DNA from: Alisma plantago-aquatica
Lineage: Eukaryota > Streptophyta > Magnoliopsida > Alismatales > Alismataceae
Direction of reading: 5' to 3'
NCBI GenBank assembly: GCA_963693085.1
Contig: OY856409.1
Coordinates: 1,619,335,711-1,619,399,710, forward strand
Length of the DNA: 64,000 bases
Within the stretch, counting starts at the first letter, position 1, and each line of letters begins with the position of its first letter. The notes beneath the pieces are model-generated. The model saw only the letters and a program-made list of their open reading frames with translations, was not told where the DNA came from and did no database searches. Shown one piece after another: positions 1 through 11,470 of the stretch. Made by a program: the position numbers and the translations under genes.

Positions 1-1355
1 TGCAAAATGAACTGGAAACAAGTTATATAATCATTTTTATCAGGTTCCTTGCATTTTTCTACCCAACTTTCATATATAAAGTTCTTTTATACGAGATTCC
101 TAGCTATTTCTATGATTTTAGCAAGGAAAAGCTATTATTTGTAATTTCGATCAGAGAGAGATATTTTACCGAAAATTCTGGAACGTTGGATCGGTGCGCC
201 CAGGGTCCATGGCTTGATCTAACGCTCCACGTCAGTTGTATCACTAGCAGTGCATGCCTCCTTTGTCGATCGTTGATGGTGCTCGGGTCCACGATAGACC
301 CTTGATCAACGTCCCGCGATAGCCGGCTCCACTATCGTCTTAGGGTTAGGCGCGTCGGTCCTGGGTCATCAGATCCTTTTGCGTGTCCACGATGGACTGC
401 AATCGCATGGCTTCTGCTCGTCTTCCTCCTTCCTTGGTCCTTCGAATCATGCGGTGGCGCCGTGGCTGAAGATTGTCGGAGCAGGAGCAAACGTGAGAGG
501 GAGAGGGTTCTGCGGCGCAATAGGTGGTCGTTCGAGATTGCTAGGACACCAGGACTCAAGTGGTGGCCTATTTATAGAACTAGGGGGGCTCTCTCTAGGG
601 TTTCCTAGCCCCCACCATTAACTGTATCTCAGCCCAGTTGGGCGTTTTGCAAATACACAATGGAAGGCCATTAAAGTAGGGTCTGAAAGACTCGTTTCTT
701 TATCTCGAATCCAACGGGACTCTTCCCATGAACGCTCATGCCCTGATGTGATTGGAAACGCGAGGGGAAAAATCCCCTATGAGTGGCTAAGTTTGTGTCC
801 CATTGGGACTCTAGACGATGAACCAGGCTGGTTGGATTAAGATCCAACGGTCACCATCATTCGCGCTCAAACAGAAAAAGGAAAGGTTTCCAAAAAGCAA
901 GGAAAATCCTATTTTTTATGATAACTTGAAAATTCGATAACTCCCAATTCTTAACTCTGTTTTTATTCAAATTTTGAGGAAAGCTAGTTAATACTTTTTT
1001 CTTCCATCCTACAAAATTTGGAATTAATGTCTAAAGGAAACGATCCCTTTTCTTTGTTTGCAAGTTATTATCTAATTATTCACATTTTCCACATATTCTT
1101 TATTTCCTTTGCCATTATCTAAATATCCCGAGTTCCTTGAACCCCAAGGAACCCTTGTAACTTGAAATCTTATTTTGGGAAAATATCTTTTAGCCTTTAA
1201 ATCATGTCTATTTATTTTCCTCATGTATTCCTTTATTAAATGGAATTCCTTTTTCATTTCTTTTTTTTGTTTTTCTTTCGATTGGGCTTAATGGCCAATA
1301 AGGCCCATCAAGAAAGCATGCAAGACTATTTTCTTTAGAAAATGAGGTTATAACA
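1..1355 (-). mobile_element. 3' LTR (partial) of Athila/Tat-like gypsy element A
   Basis: Read on the minus strand, an LTR-like segment begins TGTTATAACC at 1355, directly after a purine-rich tract (1356-1371, AAGTAGGGGGTCAC on minus). A TATA-type box (CTATAAATAG on minus, 568-577) lies about 780 bp into it, which is where a U3 promoter would sit. The segment runs off the left edge of the window, so its other end and any target duplication cannot be seen. Gypsy gag and protease remnants in the same orientation lie to the right. LTR identity is inferred from PPT, TG start, TATA box and context; no second LTR copy is in the window. No coding sequence is seen in this stretch. Confidence 0.5.
568..577 (-). 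promoter_or_regulatory. Candidate TATA box of the gypsy A LTR
   Basis: CTATAAATAG on the minus strand, in a GC-richer part of the putative LTR. Its position and orientation fit a retrotransposon U3 promoter. Transcription is not demonstrated. Confidence 0.35.
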
Positions 1356-3607
1356 GTGACCCCCTACTTATATAGAATTGAGTGGTTGAGCCCATGTCAA
1401 AATGGTCATTTTGGGAAGAAAAGTCGCTCTAGGCTTGCTGCAACACAACCCTTCCAAGTTGGAACAGTTGTTTTGGGCCCCTTTTATTTTCCTTCTTATT
1501 AGTAAGAACATGGTTCTAGGCACAACATCATATCATAGTCATGCTGGCTTATTGGGGGAACCGTATCCATTCTAGGTAGAATGGACATTCTTGAGAAGCT
1601 CATTTCACAGAGTTTACTATTTGTTTGGGAACTTGGTAGCGTGAAAGTTCCATCCTCGATCAGTTGTTCTACTGTCAGTGTAGCACAACCTTTCTCAATC
1701 AATCTTCTTAACAATAGTTTGTACAACTTATTAAGTTGATGACCACATCCTCTCTAATAGATAATGACCATTCTAAGGGTTCTTTCAGAAAATTTTTGGT
1801 TCAATCTTTGAAATCCTACAATTTTCAATTCAAATTGAATTTAATCTAATCTTTCCACCTTGGGTATCACTTCTTCAGTGATGTCTTGTTCTATTACAAA
1901 TTAAAAAAAATTATCAATTATTGTGTGGGTATGTGTATATCTTTGATAAACATAAAACATAAATATGAATAAAATGTGAGGTAGGGTTCAAACTTTTGTG
2001 AAACATATAAGTTGACTCCAACAAGCACTAAGTTTTATGCCTTCGTCCAGTCATGTTGCTTCGTCCATCAACCATTCATGAACTTCTTAAGGCTTGTTGC
2101 CTTCTTGGTTGAGTTTGTTGGATGTTCATCACTGAAGTATTCAAAAGAATCTTCAAAGTAGCAATTGTCAACACTTTGTGTCCTCTCATTTTGTGTTGAG
2201 ACTTTAAACACTTAATCTTCAGCTACATGTGCATAAAGCTAACCTTCATGGTACTAGTATGCACATGCATATGTACATAGTTAGTAGACAGAAGGGCCTT
2301 CCCAAGGTCATGGGAATGCTTTTGTCTTTGAGCTCCATATCTTGAGAATTAAATTCAACTAGAAATTTTAGAAAAGTTTCTTCATCAATCATTACTAAAT
2401 CCTCCTCCTCCCTACCCCTTGGTACTTTTATAGAAAAGACTACAATTGGAGTTTGCATTTGGTTGGCCTCAACTTGCCGAGACCCAACTCTACATAAACA
2501 CTATATGGAATTAGGTTCACACTCCATCCCAAATTGAGTGGGGATCATTCTATGAGGTATCCTCCAATATGGCAAGGTATGAGATGGGCTCTTATATCTT
2601 TCTTCTTGGCAGAGATGGGGGACTATAGAATGTAGCTTGTTTGCTCTATTAGCTTCACTCTATCAGACATTCTTCCCAATGAATGCATCTTGAAGGTACA
2701 CATACTTTAGATATTTTTCATAGTGGGAATTTCCTTTATTGAATCAAGCAATGGAATATTCACCTTCACTTTCTTAAAGACCTCAAAAATATTATTGGAA
2801 TGCTTCTTGTTCTTCTTAGATAACTGGGGTCTCATCCATGTATCAAGGAAGGAAAAATCATTAGCACTTTCCTTGTTGAATCACATGATCAACTCTTAGT
2901 ATTACATGAGGAGCATCAATTCCCTAGAGTGGAACATGTATATTCACAAAATCAACACTCAATATCATATGATCATCATGTAGTATCATAGAAGAATTCA
3001 TGATATCACTCATGCTCAGGATCAAAGTATCATTGAAAACATTTCTCAATTTTAGTCTATAAACTTCACTTTCAATCATGGGACCACAACCCAAACAATA
3101 ATTGGGCTTCTCAATAGTCATTACATTTCTTAGCATTGTCAAGGCATAAACTTTCTCACATGAAGCGCAAGGAGTTACTTTTTTTTATGGAGGTTGACTT
3201 GAGTTTGATGGTGTTAAGGTGGAGGGACTTGGGGAATCTAAGGTTGAACTTGTTGATGAACCTACCCTTGGTGAGATGGTTTTTGAGGTGGAGTAGGAAA
3301 CAGAAATTATATGTGTGTTGTGTGGCATTTAAGCATGTAGGTATGGTGGAGGTGGCCCTTGAGAAATTTAAGAATGAGTTATTGCATTCATGGCATTTGG
3401 GTCTACACTTGCATTTGAGGTGTACAAGGGGGTATTGAAGGACACTCGTTGACCACTGAAACTATTAGTATTAACCATGGTTTGAGCAGCAAGTCTCCCC
3501 TTCTCACGACTAGCAAGTGACAAAGATAGATAATCCAATATTTGTTCAATCATATTAATTAGTTATCCATAATTAAATACATATTTCTTGACTTCACTAA
3601 GGCTCCT
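1356..3607 (-). pseudogene. Gypsy element A, 3' internal region with aspartic-protease-like remnant
   Basis: Minus-strand internal region between the PPT and the Cassandra insertion. The recognisable piece is at 2246-2458, where the peptide holds LKDKSIPMTLGRPF. This resembles the Athila/Tat gypsy protease end, in which a hydrophobic stretch is followed by I-L-G-R-P-F. The remaining 1.4-2.2 kb and 2.5-3.6 kb give only short broken frames, and no RT YxDD or integrase motif is visible. An intact pol would need over 3 kb, so RT and integrase have been lost or decayed. The piece matches the gag remnant at 9.4-10.3 kb in orientation, and the two were separated by the Cassandra element. Confidence 0.5.
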
Positions 3608-4996
3608 TGTAATGACCATGTCCATCGCCCAAGGTTCTAGTAGAGTTTCAGGAATGATGACTGGCCCCAAAAACAAAACAAAAACCTTGATTGTGTGCTT
3701 TGTTTGTAAGGACCCTGATCCACATTTTGAGCTTACCCTATTTTTTTCTTAAGTGTGTTTCTTAGCTCCTTGATCTAATCATCTAAGATGTAATTAGGGC
3801 ATGTTGGAGGTTTTTGTTCCTTGTTTGAGCTTGTTGCTTGATGTTTGTGTTTGTGTAGAGGTTTGGTGCAAACTTGCAATTCACCTAGAATAGGGGTTGA
3901 TGTGCAAGTTTCCCACCTCTAGAGTGTTTCTTCTCTCTCTTGGCATCATCTAGAGGAGAGAGGAAGTTTTGGGCGCCTTGTTTTGGCCTTGGTTGAGTGG
4001 TGACATCCTTATTGATGTTTTGGGCACATGTTTGAGGCGTTCTTTGCTCATAAGAGTGTTGTCTCGGGCTTGAGAGCCTTGGTGAGACCTTGTATCAGTT
4101 TGTGGTTTCCTTGAGGGGGCTTGGTATCAGTTCAGGGTGTCTTGAGGGACATCCTATCAGTTTGGTGGTACCTTAAGGATCACCATATCGGGTTGTGGTG
4201 ACTCTAGAGGAGTGTTATATCAGTTTGTGACCTAGGGTTTCATCCCTATTGATTTGTGAAGGGGGTGTATGGGTGTATCGACCTTGACCTTCCTTAGTGA
4301 CCAAGTGGGTGAGACATAGATCCTATCACCTTGTTTCATGGTGTTACATGTGGCCTTTCTTCTTGGACATGTGTCTTCTAGGGTTCTAAGGTGGTGACAC
4401 CTTCCCCTTACTCTCTCTCTCATCGGCCATGTATATATACCCCTCTCTTCCCATGCAAGAGAACCCTTTTAGTGATCCTTTCTTTCTCTCCTTAGTGGCC
4501 AACATTGAGCTTGAAGAGCACTCTCCCTTGGAGCTTGGTGGGCAAGCCAAAAGATTATGATGCTCTCTTTCATCTTCTTCCTTGGTAAAATGTGGCTTTC
4601 TAGCTTTCTTTCTCGTCTTCTTTCTTCTTCTCAGCCATGGACCTTGGTATCTTCTTTCCTCTCTTTTTCTTTCTTAACCTCGATTCTATCTTCCTTCTTG
4701 GAGGTGTTGTGCTTGGAGGGACTTTTTCTTCTACCTTGATCTTGGGAAGCTTGGAGCTTGACCTTGGATCTTAGGGCTTGGTGGTTGTTCTGGAGGCTGG
4801 TTATATAACTCTAAACCTACTTTGTTATTATCACCTTTCTACTTGTTACTTTTATAGTTGCCCTAGCTCATTATTCCTTGCTTTTTAGTAGCTATTCTTG
4901 GTAGCCTTAAGTTCTATTTTTGATAATAGAATCTTGCTAAGTTGTTTCCATGAGATGCACTCTTCTTTTGCCTTGTTAGTATCATCATCTTGATGT

Positions 4997-5113
4997 AGAA
5001 GATGACCAAACCAATATGATATACCAAACTGATATGATATACCAAACTAATATGATGTGCTAAACTGATATGATATACCAAACTGATATGATGTGCTAAA
5101 CTGATATGATATG
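4997..5113. repeat. Tandem repeat, unit about 19 bp
   Basis: Five to six copies of a unit close to CAAACTGATATGATATAC, with variants carrying GATGTGCT. It lies inside the solo LTR. Confidence 0.8.
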
Positions 5114-5223
5114 CAATGCAATGAGACACACCTTGAAAGTCGATGCACCCTAGCCCAACACATCTTGGTTAGAGGTGAGAAACACCTCCCTTGAGGTTCA
5201 ACCGATACAACCAAACCCTAGTG

Positions 5224-5372
5224 GCTGATATCCTATCGAGATCTATGTGGCCAATACACAAAGGGGCATATAGATCGATACCCTAGATGATGGGTAGGTC
5301 GATACCCTAGTGGATGGGTAGGTTGATACCCTAATGGATGGCGAGGCTGATACCCTATGAGATGGTGTGGCC
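5224..5372. repeat. Degenerate tandem repeat with GATACCCTA core
   Basis: About five units of 25-30 bp built on GGTCGATACCCTAGTGGATG with variation, inside the solo LTR. The GATACCCTA motif recurs more loosely to 5.6 kb. Confidence 0.65.
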
Positions 5373-5925
5373 GATACACTTTCTCATGTACCTTCAAACT
5401 GATATCATTTTGTGATAGCCTAATGCCAAGCGATGGTAAACTGATATCCTATCTTAATATGGTGGCCAATACCCAATCTTAGTTGGTTTCTTGATATCTA
5501 GGGTAACTGATACCCTAACCCTAACTAATATCCTATGTGATGTGTAGTGATGCATCTTGTTGATGCTAGGGTCACATGGTGTGATGTGATACCCTATGGT
5601 GTAATCATGTGTGTGATGTTGGAAGCTAACTCTCTCATAACATGTTTTATAATGATAATGAGAAACATGCTTCTATGTCTCATAACACATCTCATAATGA
5701 TGAGGAAAGTGATAACCTAAGGGTGGTCATTGATCCAACCTTGTAAACCCTAATCGGGAGAAGTGAAACCCTAATTGTTATGATGTAAAGTGTGTGATGT
5801 GAATGTATAGCATGAGTTCTATGAGATGATGATGCTTTGCCTTCTTGTTATCAACTTCTAACCATGCATGTGATACTGATTGATGTACATAGCCAGGTAT
5901 GAGCTATGGTGGTTATGATGTGATG

Positions 5926-5995
5926 GACATTAGTCCTTGTGATGGACATGTGGTCCTTGTGATGGACATTGGTACTTGTGATGGACATATGGTGA
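5926..5995. repeat. Tandem repeat, unit about 22 bp
   Basis: Three to four copies of CTTGTGATGGACATNTGGTC inside the solo LTR. Confidence 0.7.
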
Positions 5996-7411
5996 ATAGT
6001 AAGCATAAAGGGACATGATGTGATGAGATCACACTTAATGTGATTCAATATGATCCGGTGATAAGTCATGCCCTATTTATGTAGATATTGTTTAGAGGTT
6101 ATACGTTGTAATTTGGTTGATGCTTAAAGATGTTAAATTGATCTAATTAATCAAGTGAAATCTAATAGTGTAGTTTCCCTGTGCCATAGATCCATTCTAG
6201 TATCATCTTTATTTCTGGATGGTGAAATGAGTTTAACTCAGAGTGCATATTTTTGAATATGCGGGGTACATATCGAGTAATTCCTTGTATCCTTAAATAC
6301 ATGATGTGTGATACGGCCATGTGTGAGCCGATCTCATTGTGATATGGATGGCCATGCGTGAGCCACTACTTTTGTTAAAATGACCATGAGTGAGCATGTT
6401 CTTCTAACGTTGCACCTGTATCAAGGTGGGCTATTTATGATTATATATGTGGATGGCCATGCGTGAGCCAATCCTTGATCTTAGCTAAATGCCAATTTTG
6501 CAATTTATTGATATGTCTCTGTGGTGTTTTCTCTTGTGCTGACCAAGAGGTGTGGTGAGGTCCTGGATTCCGACTCTTCCATTAGACCTTGTGTGGCACC
6601 GGTTTTGACTTATCAAGTGGTCAGTTGGATTTGGATGGTACCATTCAAATCCTCAGGGCATAATGAATATGTAATCAGTCGTGTAGTATAACTGTATAGG
6701 ATTAAATATGAAAATATTGGTTGAGGCCTTGCTTGGTCTTTATACAATGTTCTTGATAGAAAATATACATGTTCTTCATATTCCTTTTTAGCTATTATGA
6801 TGTTTCATAATTCAATAGTAACTGCCCTTCCTGTTATTAAACATTGTCTGTTTCATCTTAATTGTATCTATAATGATGCTCAATTATCTTATCTGTGGTA
6901 ATAATAGAGTTGGTGGTGAGTTATATCTCCCGCTGAGATTTGGAATCTCACCCCATGGGTTTCCCACACCCTTTTTAGGTGGATGATCATGAGGAGATAG
7001 AGATCGTGTAGAGGAGGTTGAGTAGCAGCCAGAGGAGCACTAGTTGATAAGGTTGGAAGTGTTGCTGGATGTCGTTTGTTGATTCGGGTCCTTGGGAACG
7101 TTTGTAGGTGTTTTGTGAATGCATTATCTTTATGTGACCTTTTCATATCATATATGATGGAATCATGTACATATTTTCTGGAATAGTGCTTCTATTATAG
7201 GTTGACAACATGCCTTGTGAATGCTTTGAGGCATGAAAGGACTCATGTGTAAATATTCTTTCTATATGGCTATTTTATGAAAAAGGTTTTCAATTTTAGT
7301 GTTTTCTAGCTAATAAGTTTGTTAATATCTTTTCTACAGTTATGTTTTGAGTAATCTCATTTTGTGTGGCACGGGGCATCACATTGTCCTCACTAACAAA
7401 CAATCAGGATC

Positions 7412-7530
7412 AACTTCCTCACTAGTCAACCATCCTAGCACTTATCTTGGCCAAGCTCGCTTAACAATAGAGTACCTATCGATAGGATATCAAAAAGGGA
7501 GTCTTACCTTGATGATATGAGTAGTCCAAT
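7412..7530 (-). other. Degraded 5S rRNA-like segment in Cassandra #1 3' LTR
   Basis: Aligns with the better preserved 5S-like segments at 28738-28851 and 29232-29346, but with many substitutions in the internal control region. It is part of the LTR, not a functional 5S gene. Confidence 0.6.
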
Positions 7531-7896
7531 CATTTCTTTTAGGACCATTTTATCTAAGGCCTCAAAACCTAGTTCTTATAATCTCCCCCACTTAGACTCT
7601 TGATGTCCTTATCAAGGCTCAAATATATGACCTTAATATTTTTCCCATTTCAGTGTCAACCCAGAGCGCCCCATGTGAACCCCACTCCCGATCACAACTA
7701 CCAGCACAAGGGTGGCTCGATCACCATAGATAACCATTTACATCATGTTTGGATGACATGGCTCAAAATTGGCATGCAACATGCCCAAGTGGGTCCCACC
7801 TAATTGAGGTGAACTACCTCTGGTATTATTTGTAATGCCTTAGTTCACTACCCAAGGTTCTAGTAGAGTTTCAAGAATGATGACTAGTCCCACAAA

Positions 7897-8962
7897 TAGA
7901 GATAGAAATTTATAGATCTCCATATCCATCGTCCATCTTCCATCCACATTCAATAACCAAATCACCATGTAGATATATGTAACATTAGGAAGTCAGTAGG
8001 ATGGATATTGAGATTGGATGACCATGGATAAATCATGTAATCCAAAAAGCTAGTCCTCATGCAGGATAATAGTTTGCTCTTTAGAAAATGTATTAGCAAC
8101 TAGTAAAATCACCGATAAATAAAATTTAGTACATGTAGATGAGTGAAAAATCTCTTCAAAGAAAGTGAACTTGAACCCATGTACTCATGGACATATTTCT
8201 TTGGTGGCCTCATCTAGTGTGAGTAACTGCCTCAGTCTTCTTCCCATGAGACTTCGATGTCAGTGATGAGCATGTTACTAGAGTAGTGATTTGTAGAGTT
8301 GTTATGAAGGAGCTAGCTGGGGTTTGGGACTATCATCAAACTCATTCCTATCTTCCGACCGGACACAATGTGGAATGGTGGGCTTTTGTCAAGCTCTCTC
8401 GTAAACATGAACCCTCGGTCTTTCCACATAACACACTAGTCACACAACATGGCGAGCATGAAACCCACAAATGCGGAAGCATTGTAGGTGACTGTGATGG
8501 CAGTGTCCATCGATAGGGAGAGAAGGATGGTGTAAACATTATAGAGGCTGATGGACAGTTGTTGGCAGTGCTCTTGTGTTATATACTTTCCATTATAGAA
8601 GAACTTGCCCTCACCGATAAGGAACACTTCATGGCCCCATGCAGGTGATGGTGTCAAGGAGGAGGCATCGGGGCATATCTTGATGAGGGAGGAGAGGATG
8701 ATGGGGTTGAGGCGGTGATCCATGGGACCTATTATATTTGAGGATAATGTGGGGTATGGGACTGAAGGGGGCACAACGCATGCAAAAGTTACTTGTTAAC
8801 AAAATCTTTAGACGCATGGACATCCACTCCCCTAATCCATAAAATTGGATATGCATATGTGGGTGTCCAATTTACAGTAATGTTGAAAAGAAACTACAAC
8901 TAGTGTGTATTGGTTTAGAGGAGGAATGGATATGTATGGAGTGGTTAATATTTCCATACCTA
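7897..8962. mobile_element. hAT-like non-autonomous element (1.07 kb) in Cassandra #1 5' LTR
   Basis: Exactly interrupts the 5' LTR relative to Cassandra #2. Flanks are CCCACAAA (7889-7896) and CCCAAAAA (8963-8970), 7 of 8 bases identical, an 8-bp TSD. The ends are imperfect inverted repeats: TAGAGATAGAAATTTATAGA on the left and, reverse complemented from the right, TAGGTATGGAAATATTAA, with CTCCATA shared further in. The TA..G start and 8-bp duplication are hAT hallmarks. No transposase is recognised. A 112-codon minus-strand frame (8436-8774) of unknown identity occupies the middle. Confidence 0.65.
8436..8774 (-). CDS. Unidentified 112-codon open frame inside the hAT-like element
   Basis: An ATG-to-stop frame in the middle of a non-autonomous DNA transposon. 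The peptide starts MPPSVPYPTLSSNI, contains HEVFLIGEGKFFYNGKYIT, and ends in a hydrophobic stretch SAFVGFMLAMLCD. I do not recognise the family; it is not an obvious hAT transposase. It could be a captured host gene fragment, given its length in an AT-rich region and ordinary residue composition, or chance. No splice sites or promoter were identified. Confidence 0.25.
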   Translation of the reverse strand: MPPSVPYPTLSSNIIGPMDHRLNPIILSSLIKICPDASSLTPSPAWGHEVFLIGEGKFFYNGKYITQEHCQQLSISLYNVYTILLSLSMDTAITVTYNASAFVGFMLAMLCD

Positions 8963-9018
8963 CCCAAAAACCACCACTAGCCTTGTCTTCGTGCTTTTTC
9001 CTCACTCACATACAACCC

Positions 9019-9135
9019 ATGATCTACTTCCTAATGGGTCACCATCTAGTACTACTCCAGGAAGAGCATGCCCAACCTCAGACTACATGTTGATGGGATA
9101 CTAGGTAAGGAGGTGCACCTTGATGATATGGCTAG
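9019..9135 (-). other. Degraded 5S rRNA-like segment in Cassandra #1 5' LTR
   Basis: Same LTR position as the 5S-like segment of Cassandra #2, readable through GGTCACC, AGTACTACTCCA and GAGGTGCACCTTG blocks. It has diverged too far to be a working 5S gene. Confidence 0.6.
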
Positions 9136-9194
9136 TCCAATCATTCCTTTTAGATCATTTTGTCTTATGCCTCAATTCATGGGATGTTACTCCT

Positions 9195-10350
9195 AAACCT
9201 TGAAGGCACTTCATCCTCAAATTTTCAATTTTATTTTTGATCTTGTTGTTGGTGAGGTTGCCCATGCACATCATCACCTTGTTGCTTTCCAAGATAAGTT
9301 GGGGTGATTCATCCACTATGGATTGTAAGATTGGGACATGTGAGTATGAGAATTTTTGTTCCCAAATGATTATAAGGCCTTCATCTTCTCAGTACAAGTA
9401 TCTATGGATTTCATAATATTATTTGAAGTACTTCCTCCTTGATCTTTCAACATGTTCCTCATATCAGAGAGTAGTTTCTTCATTTTTAGATTAGTGTCAT
9501 TTGAAGGTGGGAGAGTTGGTTTTGGAGAAGAAACACCAACATTTCTGTCGTTATCATTGAAAGAACAAGAAGCATGATGCCTTGAGTTTTCAACCAAGTA
9601 TTCAAACAAAGGTCGTGAATCCTTGAAGGCTTAGACATTGGGGTCCCACCATAAGAAGAGTCCATTATAGTTTGGTTCAGCTCTGATAGCCTTACATAAA
9701 AAGATTGGAATAGTTGCCATAGTGGTACCTTATGGTGGGGATAATATATTAATAGCTTCTCCCAACTATCATGAAACTATTAATTACTCATTTGGATAAA
9801 AGATGTAAGACTAGTAAAATTGAGTCAACTTAAATATAGGGTATAACTTCTTGAAAAAATCATTCTTCATCCTCTCCCAAGTCAACACCTTGGCCTTATA
9901 AGGTTACCATTATTTGGCCTTGTCTTTTAAAGAGAAGGTGAGCAAAGTAAACTAAATGGCATCATATATGGCTACATGGTTGTAAAATAAAATTTACATA
10001 ATTCCAAGAAAGAATCCACACTCCTGTATTATTTTCATTGTCAAGTCCATACAAAGGTGGAGACAAGTTTCACTTGAGCAGGTGCAATGAGAAGTCTTAT
10101 TATCTTAGACATTCCAGTCTAGAAACTATTAAATAAGTGTAGCTCCCTCGAATTGAAGTATTTTTTAATAGCCTTGGAGGTGGTGAAGGATCATTAAGAT
10201 GAGGATTTTATTTATCTTCATGATGTACACAATGTGTTTGTTGTCTTCCAGCTTGGTTGTCGAGGAGAGGTGGTCCTCCATTGGGATTGGCCATCTCTAC
10301 CTCCTGCTCATGATGGTTGTGACAGTTTCTTTCCCTTCTATGTCCTATGT
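9195..10350 (-). pseudogene. Gypsy element A gag remnant (Athila/Tat-like)
   Basis: Minus-strand gag. Around 9.83-9.95 kb the translation shows FSLKDKAK, then a gap and LTWERMKNDFFKKLYP. This matches the plant gypsy gag consensus in which F-S-L-K-D-K-A-K-x-W is followed by T-W-x-x-L-x-x-x-F-x-x-K-F-F-P. Downstream, MDSSYGGTPMSK leads into LFEYLVENSRHHA (9370-9609 open frame), matching the conserved gag part that binds a GG-S/T-x-M-S-K block to a helical E-x-x-x-N segment. Frameshifts and stops interrupt it. Gag would form the virus-like particle of the element. No 5' LTR is found to the right, where microsatellites begin. Confidence 0.65.
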
Positions 10351-10556
10351 CAGGATATTTAAAGAAGGTGTCTAAGGAAAAAGAGTATAAAAGACCTACA
10401 AGTCATAATCAACCAAGAATGAAAAATCAACACTAGATATAACAGATAAGAAATGGTGATGGAAGCTAGAAAAAGTAAAAGACAAACAACTTGATCGATA
10501 TAAAAAATTATTTGGTGTCAAAAAGGCTGATATGCTAATGGTAAAATGGCTGACAA
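10351..10556. other. Unassigned AT-rich spacer
   Basis: Expected to hold the gag leader and primer site of gypsy A, but neither is convincing. Nothing else is recognised. Confidence 0.4.
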
Positions 10557-10590
10557 TATATAACCCTACTTATCACACTCTAGATACACT
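10557..10590 (+). repeat. Short first copy of the 10.7/11.5-kb duplicated block
   Basis: TATAACCCTACTTATCACAC followed by TCTAGATACACT matches the first 33 bases of the two larger copies starting at 10729 and 11471. It ends at the TG/TA microsatellite. Confidence 0.7.
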
Positions 10591-11020
<430 letters not shown>

Positions 11021-11039
11021 ATATATATGTATATATATG

Positions 11040-11092
<53 letters not shown>
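11021..11092. repeat. (TA)n microsatellite left of MITE
   Basis: About 70 bp of AT dinucleotides with a few TGTA interruptions. Confidence 0.97.
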
Positions 11093-11096
<4 letters not shown>

Positions 11097-11408
11097 GCAT
11101 ATCTTCTCTACCCGTGCATCAGTTTTGTAATAAGAAGGCATGAATTTGTAATAGACATACTCATTTTGTAATAGGCAAACTCATTTTGTAAATACAACGT
11201 GATATTTGTATTCTCTGTCTAGAAATAGTAAAATATATATATTTATGACTGTAACATCGTTGTAATACAAAACGAGTCTTTGTATTACAATTTTGGTCGT
11301 CTCATTACAAATTTGGTCTGTCGCATTACAAATGCATATCTTTCTATTACAAAACTAATGCACGGGTAGCGAATCTTAGTTACCCGCATGGGTAGCGAAG
11401 ATATACCC

Positions 11409-11411
<3 letters not shown>
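11093..11411. mobile_element. Foldback MITE embedded in (TA)n (Micron-like)
   Basis: Ends are inverted: left ATGGGCATATCTTCTCTACC, and right, reverse complemented, ATGGGTATATCTTCGCTACC; both continue into GTGCATYAGTTTTGTAATA. The right arm carries an extra 26 bp or so that repeats the CTACCC/GGGTAG motif. The interior is filled with TTTGTAATAGACA-type units on the left and their complement on the right, so the element can fold as a long hairpin. (TA)n lies on both sides. This recalls Micron, a rice MITE-like element reported to target (TA)n microsatellites. No coding capacity. Confidence 0.7.
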
Positions 11412-11457
<46 letters not shown>

Positions 11458-11470
11458 GTATATGTATATA
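11412..11470. repeat. (TA)n microsatellite right of MITE
   Basis: TA repeats with TGTATA interruptions. Confidence 0.95.

Larger units (their letters stand above)
3705..7383 (+). mobile_element. Solo LTR (3.68 kb) of a long-LTR family, copy 1
   Basis: Starts TGTAAGGACCC and ends GGGGCATCACA, flanked by TTGTT/TTGTC (4 of 5 bases match), exactly interrupting the Cassandra #1 3' LTR. No reverse transcriptase, integrase or second LTR lies inside, so it reads as one solo LTR. Its last 500 bp align with the ends of the copies at 22.2-23.3 kb and 38038-51903, sharing the block TTTTTAGGTG and a terminal GTAATCTCATTTTGTGTGG-like stretch. It contains several minisatellite blocks (4997-5113, 5224-5372, 5926-5995, 6306-6470). 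The family resembles long LTRs of Tekay/Del gypsy elements, but that is inference. Confidence 0.7.
3608..9189 (-). mobile_element. Cassandra-type TRIM retrotransposon #1, split by two nested insertions
   Basis: Minus-oriented element whose LTRs contain degraded 5S rRNA sequence. Its 3' LTR is 3608-3704 plus 7389-7580; PPT 7581-7594 (TAAGTGGGGGAGAT on minus); internal region to 7830; decayed Met-type primer site 7817-7828; 5' LTR 7831-7896 plus 8971-9189. Flanks are CTCCT (3603-3607) and CTCCT (9190-9194, counting the last C as duplication), a matching 5-bp TSD. A solo LTR (3705-7383) interrupts the 3' LTR and a hAT-like element (7897-8962) interrupts the 5' LTR. Without them it is about 0.84 kb. 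It aligns throughout with copy #2 at 28729-29407. Cassandra elements carry no genes and need proteins from other retrotransposons. Confidence 0.8.

Noticed and set aside
379..621. 80-codon frame with GC-rich content as a possible gene
   Set aside because: Lies in the putative gypsy LTR, with a minus-strand TATA box; no domain or splice structure.
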